This document shows positions 57,574-64,000 of a stretch of 64,000 bases of DNA, piece after piece. Within the stretch, counting starts at the first letter, position 1. Each line of letters starts with the position of its first letter. Origin of the DNA: Arenibacter sp. F26102 (GTDB taxonomy: Bacteria > Bacteroidota > Bacteroidia > Flavobacteriales > Flavobacteriaceae); the NCBI RefSeq assembly GCF_023015865.1, contig NZ_JALKBC010000021.1, positions 1-64,000 on the forward strand. Direction: 5' to 3'. The notes under the pieces were generated by a model. That model was not told where the DNA came from. It saw only the letters and a list, made by a program, of their open reading frames with translations, and ran no database searches. Both the position numbers and the translations under genes were made by a program.

Positions 57574-57954
57574 CTATTTATGGGAACATTCCTTACAGGT
57601 GCCGGTTAAAACACAATTCACATTTTCGACTTCGTATTCATCTGGAATTGAAAAATTAACTTTGACAGGCAAACACTCTATAGTATCACATTTAAGACAT
57701 CTAAAATGAAAATGATGACTAGGTTTTTGATTTTCTTCACATTTCACACATAATGCAAAATACTGTTTACCATCTTCTGCAACCACTCTATGCACAATAC
57801 CGTCGTCACAAAAACGGTTCAGAACACGATAGATGGTAGCCCGATTGATATCAATATCTATCTTCTGCTCAATGGCATCTTGACTCATCGCTTTACCTGT
57901 CTTTACCAAAACATCCAATACAGCTTCTTTGGTGGGTGTATTCCTTCTTTTCAT
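57574..57954 (-). CDS. Fur-family metalloregulator (Zur-like candidate)
   Basis: A 126-residue dimeric repressor. The winged helix reads AVLDVLVKTGKAMSQDAIEQ and INRATIYRVLNRFCDDGIVH. The metal part has HHFHFRCLKCDTIECLPV and ends GTCKECSH, giving two CxxC pairs for the structural zinc. Fur, Zur and PerR cannot be separated by motif alone; the absence of iron genes and presence of His-rich surface proteins downstream point to zinc. The promoter region facing the flavoprotein gene holds two palindromes that are likely operators, so the repressor probably controls itself and that operon. Confidence 0.88.
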   Translation of the reverse strand: MKRRNTPTKEAVLDVLVKTGKAMSQDAIEQKIDIDINRATIYRVLNRFCDDGIVHRVVAEDGKQYFALCVKCEENQKPSHHFHFRCLKCDTIECLPVKVNFSIPDEYEVENVNCVLTGTCKECSHK

Positions 57955-57982
57955 TAATTAACGCGATTTATTCGTAATTATT

Positions 57983-58003
57983 TATTGCGATTGTATTGCA
58001 ATA
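57983..58003. promoter_or_regulatory. Candidate Fur/Zur operator 1
   Basis: TATTGC at 57983-57988 and GCAATA at 57998-58003 are perfect inverted arms separated by 9 bp, in the 114-bp region between the divergent Fur-family and flavoprotein genes. AT-rich palindromes with TTGCAA-like arms suit Fur-family operators. Confidence 0.45.
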
Positions 58004-58036
58004 TTACAAAATAAAGATATATTTGCAATAAATACT

Positions 58037-58055
58037 AATGCGATGAATTCGCATT
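58037..58055. promoter_or_regulatory. Candidate Fur/Zur operator 2
   Basis: AATGCGATGAATTCGCATT has perfect 7-bp arms (AATGCGA and TCGCATT) around a 5-bp spacer. It ends 13 bp before the flavoprotein start codon, a position suited to repression. Confidence 0.5.
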
Positions 58056-58068
58056 TAAAATAATTATA

Positions 58069-59070
58069 ATGATTAGAAGAGCCGTAATTAAACAAGGAAG
58101 TCTCGCCGCTCTGTCTATTACTTTACTTAGTTCATTTACCAGTTTTACAAAAGCTAACGTTATGGAAGAAAATAAAACTTTTGAAGTGATTATTATTGGC
58201 GGGAGTTATGCGGGGCTTTCTGCAGCTATGGCCTTAGGTCGCTCTTTAAGAAATGTGCTGATAATCAATAGTGGAAAACCCTGTAATATCCAAACACCAC
58301 ATTCCCACAATTTCTTAACGCAAGATGGCAAGACACCAAAAGAAATTTCCACCTTAGCCAAACACCAGGTTGAACAATACAATACCGTTTCTTTTATAAA
58401 TGACCTAGCTATAAATGGGCAAAAAATACCTTTAGGTTTTGAAATTGAAAAAGAAAACGGCAAGACATTTACAGCAAAAAAAATAATCCTCGCAACCGGA
58501 GTAAAGGACATCATACCCAACATCAAAGGATTTTCAGAATGCTGGGGCATTTCTGTAATACATTGCCCTTATTGTCACGGTTATGAGCATAAAGCAGTAA
58601 ACACCGCCATTATGGCCAATGGTGAAAGGGCATTTCATCTTGCTCCCTTGGTGCAGAACCTTACCAATGATTTAACCATTTTAACCAATGGCAAGATGGA
58701 TTTCAATGAGCAACAATTAATAAAGCTCAAAACAAATAATATTGAGGTAAATAAAAAGGAAATATTGGAAGTTGAACACAAAAATGGTCATTTACAAAAA
58801 ATAGTTTTCAAGGACGGTAGCAAAGAAAACTTCCTTGCTGCCTATGCGGCGATTCCTTTTGAGCAGCATACCTCCATTCCGGTTGACCTAGGATGTGAAC
58901 TGACCGAGAATGGTCATATCAAAGTAGATTTCTTTCAGCAAACTAACGTTGATGGCATCTACGCCTGTGGAGATAATTCCAGCCCAATGCGTTCGGTAGC
59001 TTATGCCGTAGCCACCGGAAATATTGCAGGCGCCATGGTCAATAAAGAATTATCCCACGAAGAATTTTAA
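58069..59070 (+). CDS. Thioredoxin-reductase-like flavoprotein with an export-type N-terminus
   Basis: A 333-residue FAD/NAD(P)H disulfide oxidoreductase. VIIIGGSYAGLSAAMALGRS is the FAD-binding GxGxxG region, ILATGVKDIIPNI follows, and HCPYCHGYE is the redox-active CxxC. GIYACGDNSSPMRSVAYAVA closes the fold. The ATG at 58069 gives MIRRAVIKQGSLAALSITLL, a twin-arginine-like or Sec signal of about 30 residues, which is unusual for this enzyme class. An ATG at 58162 (MEENKTFEV) would give a normal cytoplasmic enzyme. With the Fur-family gene next to it and divergent palindromes between, it may act in redox or metal stress. Confidence 0.85.
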   Translation: MIRRAVIKQGSLAALSITLLSSFTSFTKANVMEENKTFEVIIIGGSYAGLSAAMALGRSLRNVLIINSGKPCNIQTPHSHNFLTQDGKTPKEISTLAKHQVEQYNTVSFINDLAINGQKIPLGFEIEKENGKTFTAKKIILATGVKDIIPNIKGFSECWGISVIHCPYCHGYEHKAVNTAIMANGERAFHLAPLVQNLTNDLTILTNGKMDFNEQQLIKLKTNNIEVNKKEILEVEHKNGHLQKIVFKDGSKENFLAAYAAIPFEQHTSIPVDLGCELTENGHIKVDFFQQTNVDGIYACGDNSSPMRSVAYAVATGNIAGAMVNKELSHEEF

Positions 59071-59082
59071 GCAAGATCAATA

Positions 59083-59217
59083 ATGGTTGAGGTTTTCACA
59101 ACAAATATTCCAAACAAAAGTCAGGTAGCTGACATTATAATAACGCTAGAGAATAATTCTTCAGGTTGGAGAATAACTTTTGATATGGAACGCAAAATAA
59201 TACATTACCCCCTGTGA
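59083..59217 (+). CDS. Small open frame, 44 residues, unknown (possibly degraded)
   Basis: ATG at 59083, stop TGA at 59215. It reads MVEVFTTNIPNKSQVADIII and continues with SSGWRITFDMERKIIHYPL. The first half looks like the short VEVF(K/T)TN proteins that are common in the Bacteroidota. Here the C-terminus diverges after ITFDME, perhaps because of a frameshift. It starts 13 bp after the flavoprotein, so it may be co-transcribed. Evidence is weak. Confidence 0.4.
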   Translation: MVEVFTTNIPNKSQVADIIITLENNSSGWRITFDMERKIIHYPL

Positions 59218-59250
59218 CCATAGTTTACTTAGAGTTGAAGGAGATAAACG

Positions 59251-59723
59251 ATGCAAAAAACAGAAAGCGATATGACAGAATTCAAGGAAGATAATTTTAT
59301 TCAAAAACAAGAAATGTGGAGTTTTAAACCGGCAAGATCCGCTGTGTTAACAAAATAATTCCTGTTTAAAAAAAATAAAAAACATTCCTATTCCAGATAT
59401 TGGTTATGGCCATCTGCCACAGTTCTATAAACAATATGCCTTTTGCTTCCCGAAAATTAGTAAAAAAGGAAAGTCAACAATTAATCCTTAACTGCTATGA
59501 ACAGCTTATTGAAAAGGGGTCTATGCTTTTTTCTGCTATAACAAATGAAGCCCCAAACTTTGGAATGGAAAAACGTATTGGCAAAGATTGTTATGAGCTA
59601 CACAAAGGCGCCAAAGTCTTTTATTACGACAAGCAATCTGTAAAAGAAGAATTTGGTGAGGTAGGTCTTTTTGAAATAATAGAGATCGATGAAAATCAAT
59701 CATTTTACTTCATCATGTGCTAG
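59251..59723 (+). pseudogene. Broken class I SAM-dependent methyltransferase gene
   Basis: Three damaged pieces of one gene lie in order. The 5' part starts at an ATG at 59251 behind a good GAAGGAGATAAACG and reads MQKTESDMTEFKEDNFIQKQ then EMWSFKPARSAVLTK, and stops at TAA 59356-59358. After a shift in the A-rich run near 59370 a second frame reads CLKKIKNIPIPDIGYGH, which contains the SAM-binding motif I (IPDIGYG). The third frame, from about 59400, reads VMAICHSSINNMPF through FGEVGLFEIIEIDEN to the TAG at 59721. The whole resembles a small methyltransferase of about 200 residues but is about 50 residues short after motif I. So a nonsense codon, a frameshift and an internal deletion are present. 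Confidence 0.7.
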
Positions 59724-59755
59724 AGAACAAAAATATTAAACAGAAACCAAAAAAT

Positions 59756-60142
59756 ATGAAAATTAAGAACAGTACATTAGATCTCGTAGCCCTTTCAAGC
59801 TCCCTTATTTGTGCGATACATTGCGCCTCTATTCCAATAATGCTTTCATCTACCACTTTTGGTAGTATACATTTTTTGGCTAACCCATTTATAGAAAGGA
59901 CATTTATTGGTCTTGGCTTTGTCTTTGTCTTGGCTTCATTGTGGCCTAGTTATCAAAAAATTCACCGAAAATTGAAACCCTTGAAAATTGCTGTTATGGG
60001 CTTTATATTTATTGGTTTGGGAAGGCTCCACTTTACAGAGTCATGGGAAATAGGTAATACTATAATGGGCACTTTGTTAGTATCCTTGGCCCACTACTAT
60101 AATTGGAAATTACTAGGATGCAGGGTACATCATAAACATTAA
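59756..60142 (+). CDS. MerC-domain membrane protein
   Basis: A 128-residue inner-membrane protein from the ATG at 59756 (MKIKNSTLDLVAL); a GTG 39 bp upstream is less likely. SSLICAIHCASIPIMLSSTT places Cys and His in the first helix in the MerC pattern, followed by three more helices. MerC proteins bind and move soft metal ions such as mercury, and free-standing copies are common in the Bacteroidota without mercury resistance genes. Location between the Fur-family gene and the TonB receptor suggests metal handling. Confidence 0.82.
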   Translation: MKIKNSTLDLVALSSSLICAIHCASIPIMLSSTTFGSIHFLANPFIERTFIGLGFVFVLASLWPSYQKIHRKLKPLKIAVMGFIFIGLGRLHFTESWEIGNTIMGTLLVSLAHYYNWKLLGCRVHHKH

Positions 60143-60199
60143 TTATTGTTAAGATTATTTTAACACCGTATTAACCTTATTTAGCTATGTTTGCATTTA

Positions 60200-60508
60200 A
60201 TGAGAAACAGTCGTCTAAAAAATAGTATCAGTATTCTGTTGCTTGCTCTTTTCATCTCAATGAAAATGGCAGGGCTTCATGTGCTTTCCCATACAGACGA
60301 TAAGGAGCATGCATTGCATTGTTATATTTGCGACAATGCTGTCTCCCATAACTTAAGCCCGGCAATTTCTGCGGATATTCCGGAATATGGTATTAAAAAC
60401 ACAGAGTCCATTCTCCAGATAGAGAAATCTGAAAATTACGCTTTTGTTGTTTCAAGTACTATTGCTCGTGACCAGCTCTTTTCACGACCTCCACCTTCTT
60501 TACTTTAA
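60200..60508 (+). CDS. Small His/Cys-rich exported or anchored protein
   Basis: A 102-residue protein from the ATG at 60200. The N-terminus has one hydrophobic segment (SISILLLALFISMKMAGLHV). It is followed by LSHTDDKEHALHCYICDNAV, with a CxxC and several His in 20 residues, and SHNLSP. The remainder is polar and ends FSRPPPSLL. The compact His/Cys cluster suggests metal binding at the periplasmic face. No family is recognised. TATGTTTG at 60186-60193 resembles the flavobacterial -7 box. Confidence 0.6.
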   Translation: MRNSRLKNSISILLLALFISMKMAGLHVLSHTDDKEHALHCYICDNAVSHNLSPAISADIPEYGIKNTESILQIEKSENYAFVVSSTIARDQLFSRPPPSLL

Positions 60509-60775
60509 GTTTCCCTTGCCCTTAATTCTTTCTGGAATTCTTGGATAACTCCAAGGCTCTATAGTTACACCTAATTCGTAATTGAGAATGGTATATAGAT
60601 TATTTCCAATAATCGCCATTTGAAGTTAAGGAACTGGCCATACCACCGCCTTTTGGCTATCGGCTTAAGACCAAGAAGGTACTAAAGTTACTATCAACTT
60701 CCAGGCAGAATTAAATGCATAGGTTTTGTAATGACCCCTCCATGGGGCAATTGTTCAAACTTATTGTAATAAATC

Positions 60776-63145
60776 ATGATCCATAAAATGCTGGGTGTAT
60801 GGCTATATTTTAGCCTATGCTCTATGGTGTTTGCACAGGATTCTTTCCAAATAGAAGGATCCGTTGTAAATGCCAACACCTTACAGCCTCTAGAAGGCGC
60901 CAATATTATTGGTAAGGGCCTTTTTTCAATTTCATCTTCTACTGGGACATTTACCATAAAAAATGTTGCTGAGGGTACCTACTCTTTGACTATATCGCAT
61001 ATTGGTTACTCGTCTGAAACGGTAACTCTTAAGGTAGGACCAAAAATGGACACCTTAAAGATCTACCTAAGGGAGTCTGTCACCGAGCTTCAGGATGTGG
61101 AAGTCAATGGTAAAACCAAAAAAAGGGAGACCCAAGAATTGGCTACGGTATCGCACACCGTCTCTAAAGATTTTCTTGATAAAAACAGGGAGAACAGTTT
61201 AATGCAGACCTTGAAGAATATTCCCGGGGTAAGCACCATTAATATTGGTTCAGGGCAGTCTAAACCAGTAATCAGGGGCTTAGGGTTCAATAGGGTAGTC
61301 GTAGTCCAGAACAGCATAAAACACGAGGCCCAACAGTGGGGCAATGACCATGGATTGGAAATTGACCAATACGGAGTTGAAACAGTAAAGATTATAAAGG
61401 GTCCCGCCTCATTGCAATATGGGTCCGACGCCATTGCTGGTGTGGTAGATATACAGACTTCGAAATTGCCAGTTAAAAATTCATTGAAGGGAGAGGTAAA
61501 CTTGTTAGGAGAAACCAATAATGATTTATTGGGGGTTTCGGCAGGCATACAAGGTCGTAAAAACAAGTGGTTTTATCGCGGGCGATTAACATATAGGGAT
61601 TATGGAGATTACAAAGTGCCAACGGACAAAATCAATTATGAGAATTACATTTTTGAACTGCATGACAATAACTTAAGGAATACGGCCGGGAAGGAAGCTG
61701 ATGCAAGCTTGGGGATCGGTTTTATTTCAGGCAACATAAAGTCTGAAACTAATTTTAGCAATGTAAATGCTAAAAATGGTTTTTTTGCCAATGCCCATGG
61801 CTTGGAGGTCAGAAGTTCCAGCATTGATTACGATAGTTCCAACAGGGATGTCGATTTACCCTATCATAAGGTAAACCATTTTAAAATTACGAACAATACC
61901 TCCGTAGGTATTGGAAACCATACCCTTCATTTGGATCTGGGGTATCAAAACAACCATAGGGAGGAACGTTCCGAACCTGTTCCGCACGGATATATGCCAA
62001 CGCCACCTGATAGCAAGGAACGGATATTTGATAAAAATACCTACACCTTAAATATTAAGGATTCCTTTAGCCCCAATCAAAGGCATGATGTTGCAGCAGG
62101 TGTAAATTTGGAATATCAAGACAATAACATAGGGGGATGGGGCTTTTTGATTCCTGCATATAACCGTTTCACCATTGGAGCTTTTGCCTATGACCAATTT
62201 GAGCTTCATCCAGATCTACATTTATTAGGTGGCTTACGTTATGACTATGGGGTGCTGGATAGCAAGTCCCATTATGACTGGTATCCCTCAACAGTGAACA
62301 ACAGTGATGGATCCACATCCTACATCTATCTGCAAAGGGCAAAAAACAAAACCTTAAATTTTGGTAATATCAGTGGCTCCCTTGGAATAAGTTACATACA
62401 TAAAAATACTACCTATAAAGTCAATTTAGGAAAGAGTTTTAGAATGCCTTTGGCCAACGAACTGGCCTCGGACGGCGTAAATTATCATATGTATCGGTAC
62501 GAAAGGGGAAATCTAGATCTTGACCCTGAATCATCTTATCAATTGGATCTGGATATTGATCATACTACTGCTGCGTTTAGTTTTGGAGCTAGTCCCTTTG
62601 TAAATATTTTTGAGAATTTTATCTACCTAAATCCCACTTCAAATTATTATGAAACCCTTCAAATTTACGAGTATACCCAGAGCAAGGTGTTTAGGGCCGG
62701 AGGAGAGATCAGGGCAAGTACCACTGTATTAAAAAATCTACAATTGGATGCTTCTGCAGAGTACGTTTATTCCAAGCAGACAAGTGGACCCAAGAAGGGT
62801 TTTACACTTCCGTTTTCACCCCCATTGTCGGGACTGTTCTCCGCCAGCTATCAATTCAAGGACTTTCTTTTTTTGTATGAACCAAAGGTAAAAGCGGACT
62901 ATAGAATTACGGCAGCACAAAATGAAATAGTACCTCCCGAAGAAGTAACGGAGGGGTATCAAGTGCTCAACATGTCCTTTACAGCTCAAATGAACCTTTT
63001 TAAAAGCGCCAAGCCTTTTGATGTGCGGGTAAAACTCAACAATGTGTTGAATACACACTTTTATGACCATACCAGTTTTTACCGGTTGATAGATGTGCCT
63101 GAACCCGGCAGAAACCTATCCATTTCATTGACAGTACCTTTTTAA
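60776..63145 (+). CDS. TonB-dependent outer-membrane receptor, candidate metal receptor
   Basis: A 789-residue outer-membrane receptor with a signal peptide (cleavage near SMVFAQ). Residues about 25-105 form a CarboxypepD_reg-like domain (SFQIEGSVVNANTLQPLEGA). The plug is at about 115-235 (LMQTLKNIPGVSTINIGSGQ, then VVVVQNSIKHEAQQWGNDHG, then GPASLQYGSDAIAGVVDI), and the 22-strand barrel ends with LSISLTVPF. The QWGNDHGLEID region with its Asp-His pair resembles the metal-binding plug loop of zinc receptors such as ZnuD, which is an inference. It is 267 bp behind the His/Cys-rich gene and 45 bp before a His-rich lipoprotein. Confidence 0.87.
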   Translation: MIHKMLGVWLYFSLCSMVFAQDSFQIEGSVVNANTLQPLEGANIIGKGLFSISSSTGTFTIKNVAEGTYSLTISHIGYSSETVTLKVGPKMDTLKIYLRESVTELQDVEVNGKTKKRETQELATVSHTVSKDFLDKNRENSLMQTLKNIPGVSTINIGSGQSKPVIRGLGFNRVVVVQNSIKHEAQQWGNDHGLEIDQYGVETVKIIKGPASLQYGSDAIAGVVDIQTSKLPVKNSLKGEVNLLGETNNDLLGVSAGIQGRKNKWFYRGRLTYRDYGDYKVPTDKINYENYIFELHDNNLRNTAGKEADASLGIGFISGNIKSETNFSNVNAKNGFFANAHGLEVRSSSIDYDSSNRDVDLPYHKVNHFKITNNTSVGIGNHTLHLDLGYQNNHREERSEPVPHGYMPTPPDSKERIFDKNTYTLNIKDSFSPNQRHDVAAGVNLEYQDNNIGGWGFLIPAYNRFTIGAFAYDQFELHPDLHLLGGLRYDYGVLDSKSHYDWYPSTVNNSDGSTSYIYLQRAKNKTLNFGNISGSLGISYIHKNTTYKVNLGKSFRMPLANELASDGVNYHMYRYERGNLDLDPESSYQLDLDIDHTTAAFSFGASPFVNIFENFIYLNPTSNYYETLQIYEYTQSKVFRAGGEIRASTTVLKNLQLDASAEYVYSKQTSGPKKGFTLPFSPPLSGLFSASYQFKDFLFLYEPKVKADYRITAAQNEIVPPEEVTEGYQVLNMSFTAQMNLFKSAKPFDVRVKLNNVLNTHFYDHTSFYRLIDVPEPGRNLSISLTVPF

Positions 63146-63190
63146 TAAATAGTAATCATAAATAAATTAATAACAATTAAAATCAAACAC

Positions 63191-63982
63191 ATGAAAACAA
63201 ACATTATGAAATCAAATTTTAAATTTTTGGCCATTGTTACTTTTTTAGGACTCGTTTTACACTCTTGTAGCAGTGACGACGACGGAGTTTCCGATGCATC
63301 GGCCCCAGTAATTACCAATTTCGAATTTGGGGAGGGAAGCGATCATTCCACGGAACCATACGCTTATAAGGGTTCCGACCTTCATTTGGAAGCGGAAATA
63401 AACGCGGAAGGAATAGTCAGCAGTATTTCCATAGACATACATGCCGATGATGTTCAGGTTGGAGAAGGCGAAGTTGAATGGGATTATGAAAATACCTACA
63501 CAAATGACTCCTACCTGGTAATTAATCCAACCTTTCATGAACATATCGATATTCCATCGAACATTCCGGCAGGTGAATATCATATTGTGTTGACGGTAAC
63601 CGATGAGTTGGGAAATAGCACAGAGATTGAGGGTCATCTGGAGATTTTGGATCCTATTGTGATAAGTGATTTTTCTATGGATACCACCGTCCAAAGAGGA
63701 AGTGATTTTCATGTTGAATTTATGATCGATGCCGTTAATGGCATACACAACATTACGGTAGATATCCATGCACATGACCTTACAATTGGCGAAGGAGAAG
63801 TAGAATGGGACTATGAAGAGATTTTTGAGGACGGATTCCATGAGGAGATCGAAGCGGAGTTCCATAAACATATCGATGTTCCCGTTACTGCTCCTGCCGG
63901 CGAGTATCACGTCCTATTTACAGTTGAAGATGAAGATGGAAACACAAAAGAGTATGAAACGCATATAGACGTTACCGCATAA
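63191..63982 (+). CDS. Tandem DUF4625-like His-rich lipoprotein
   Basis: A 263-residue lipoprotein with lipobox LVLHSC (Cys26) followed by an acidic tract. The mature part is two copies of one Ig-like domain, about residues 39-153 and 156-262, repeating exactly every 109 residues: GSDLHLE/GSDFHVE, IDIHADD/VDIHAHD, VGEGEVEWDYE/IGEGEVEWDYE, FHEHIDIP/FHKHIDVP, GEYHIVLTV/GEYHVLFTV. Six His positions align with the same offset (65/174, 84/193, 116/225, 118/227, 131/240, 149/258), and 17 His are present in total. This matches DUF4625, often encoded near TonB receptors. A surface metal-capture role feeding the receptor upstream is likely but unproven. Confidence 0.83.
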   Translation: MKTNIMKSNFKFLAIVTFLGLVLHSCSSDDDGVSDASAPVITNFEFGEGSDHSTEPYAYKGSDLHLEAEINAEGIVSSISIDIHADDVQVGEGEVEWDYENTYTNDSYLVINPTFHEHIDIPSNIPAGEYHIVLTVTDELGNSTEIEGHLEILDPIVISDFSMDTTVQRGSDFHVEFMIDAVNGIHNITVDIHAHDLTIGEGEVEWDYEEIFEDGFHEEIEAEFHKHIDVPVTAPAGEYHVLFTVEDEDGNTKEYETHIDVTA

Positions 63983-64000
63983 TAATATAATAACTATACC

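Noticed and set aside
59400-59723. The 107-codon frame as an intact hypothetical gene.
   Set aside because: It is better explained as the 3' piece of the broken methyltransferase, because the matching 5' pieces lie directly upstream in other frames.
63257-63910. A 217-codon minus-strand open frame opposite the His-rich lipoprotein.
   Set aside because: The plus-strand gene has a lipobox, an acidic tract and two aligned domains. The antisense frame is a by-product of its codon pattern and has no motif.

Overview
The window comes from a low-GC marine-type flavobacterium (Bacteroidota, Flavobacteriia). The evidence is a 1316-residue hybrid two-component regulator of the Bacteroidota type, a lipoprotein form of TamA (TamL) beside a giant TamB, many small lipoproteins with LxxC lipoboxes, near absence of Shine-Dalgarno sequences, and a run of glycan-degradation genes. 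I cannot name the genus from the sequence alone. The window has one tRNA (Arg-TCT), no rRNA, no CRISPR array and no recognisable complete insertion sequence. It does have three decayed genes, as expected of an accessory region.

Layout. Positions 1-13.7 kb (minus strand) are a catabolic island: a Tat-exported Gfo/Idh/MocA oxidoreductase cut by the window edge, an amino-acid/polyamine-type permease, a CBM9-like lipoprotein, a C-terminal stump of a GH63-like glycosidase, a GH20 hexosaminidase, two neutral-ceramidase-family proteins, a CE12-type acetylesterase, an alpha/beta-hydrolase and an AraC regulator. Positions 14.2-19.2 kb (plus) are a tight five-gene set (RidA, D-serine dehydratase/D-threonine aldolase-like enzyme, class III aminotransferase/aminomutase, 3-hydroxyacyl-CoA-dehydrogenase-like enzyme, M19 dipeptidase) that looks like a pathway for dipeptides or D-/beta-amino acids. 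Positions 20.2-26.1 kb (minus) are a six-gene sugar/uronate operon (GH88-like hydrolase, TIM-barrel isomerase, Gfo/Idh oxidoreductase, SDR, small membrane protein, sodium:solute symporter).

Positions 26.7-28.9 kb hold YceI, a formylglycine-generating-enzyme-like lipoprotein without the catalytic cysteines, and tRNA-Arg with its terminator. At 29.2-33.1 kb is the hybrid regulator, followed by nine co-directional small envelope genes (OmpA-like protein, lipoproteins, DUF4870, DUF3592 and two apparent paralogue pairs) up to 39.4 kb. Positions 39.4-46.5 kb form a complete sucrose module: transporter, fructokinase, GH13_18 sucrose phosphorylase, a downstream GAF histidine kinase and a divergent LacI regulator with two operator palindromes spaced 21 bp apart. 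Positions 46.6-57.4 kb carry housekeeping envelope genes: DUF808, TamB-TamL, CsbD, an AI-2E-family protein and a 55-residue membrane protein.

Positions 57.5-64 kb look like a metal-homeostasis locus: a Fur-family repressor, two palindromes in its divergent promoter, a thioredoxin-reductase-like flavoprotein with an export-type N-terminus, a ruined methyltransferase gene, MerC, a His/Cys-rich small protein, a TonB-dependent receptor and a lipoprotein made of two His-rich domains repeated with an exact 109-residue period. The other notable observation is a 39-bp element, 35/39 identical at 3446-3484 and 28528-28566, upstream of two unrelated minus-strand genes 25 kb apart.
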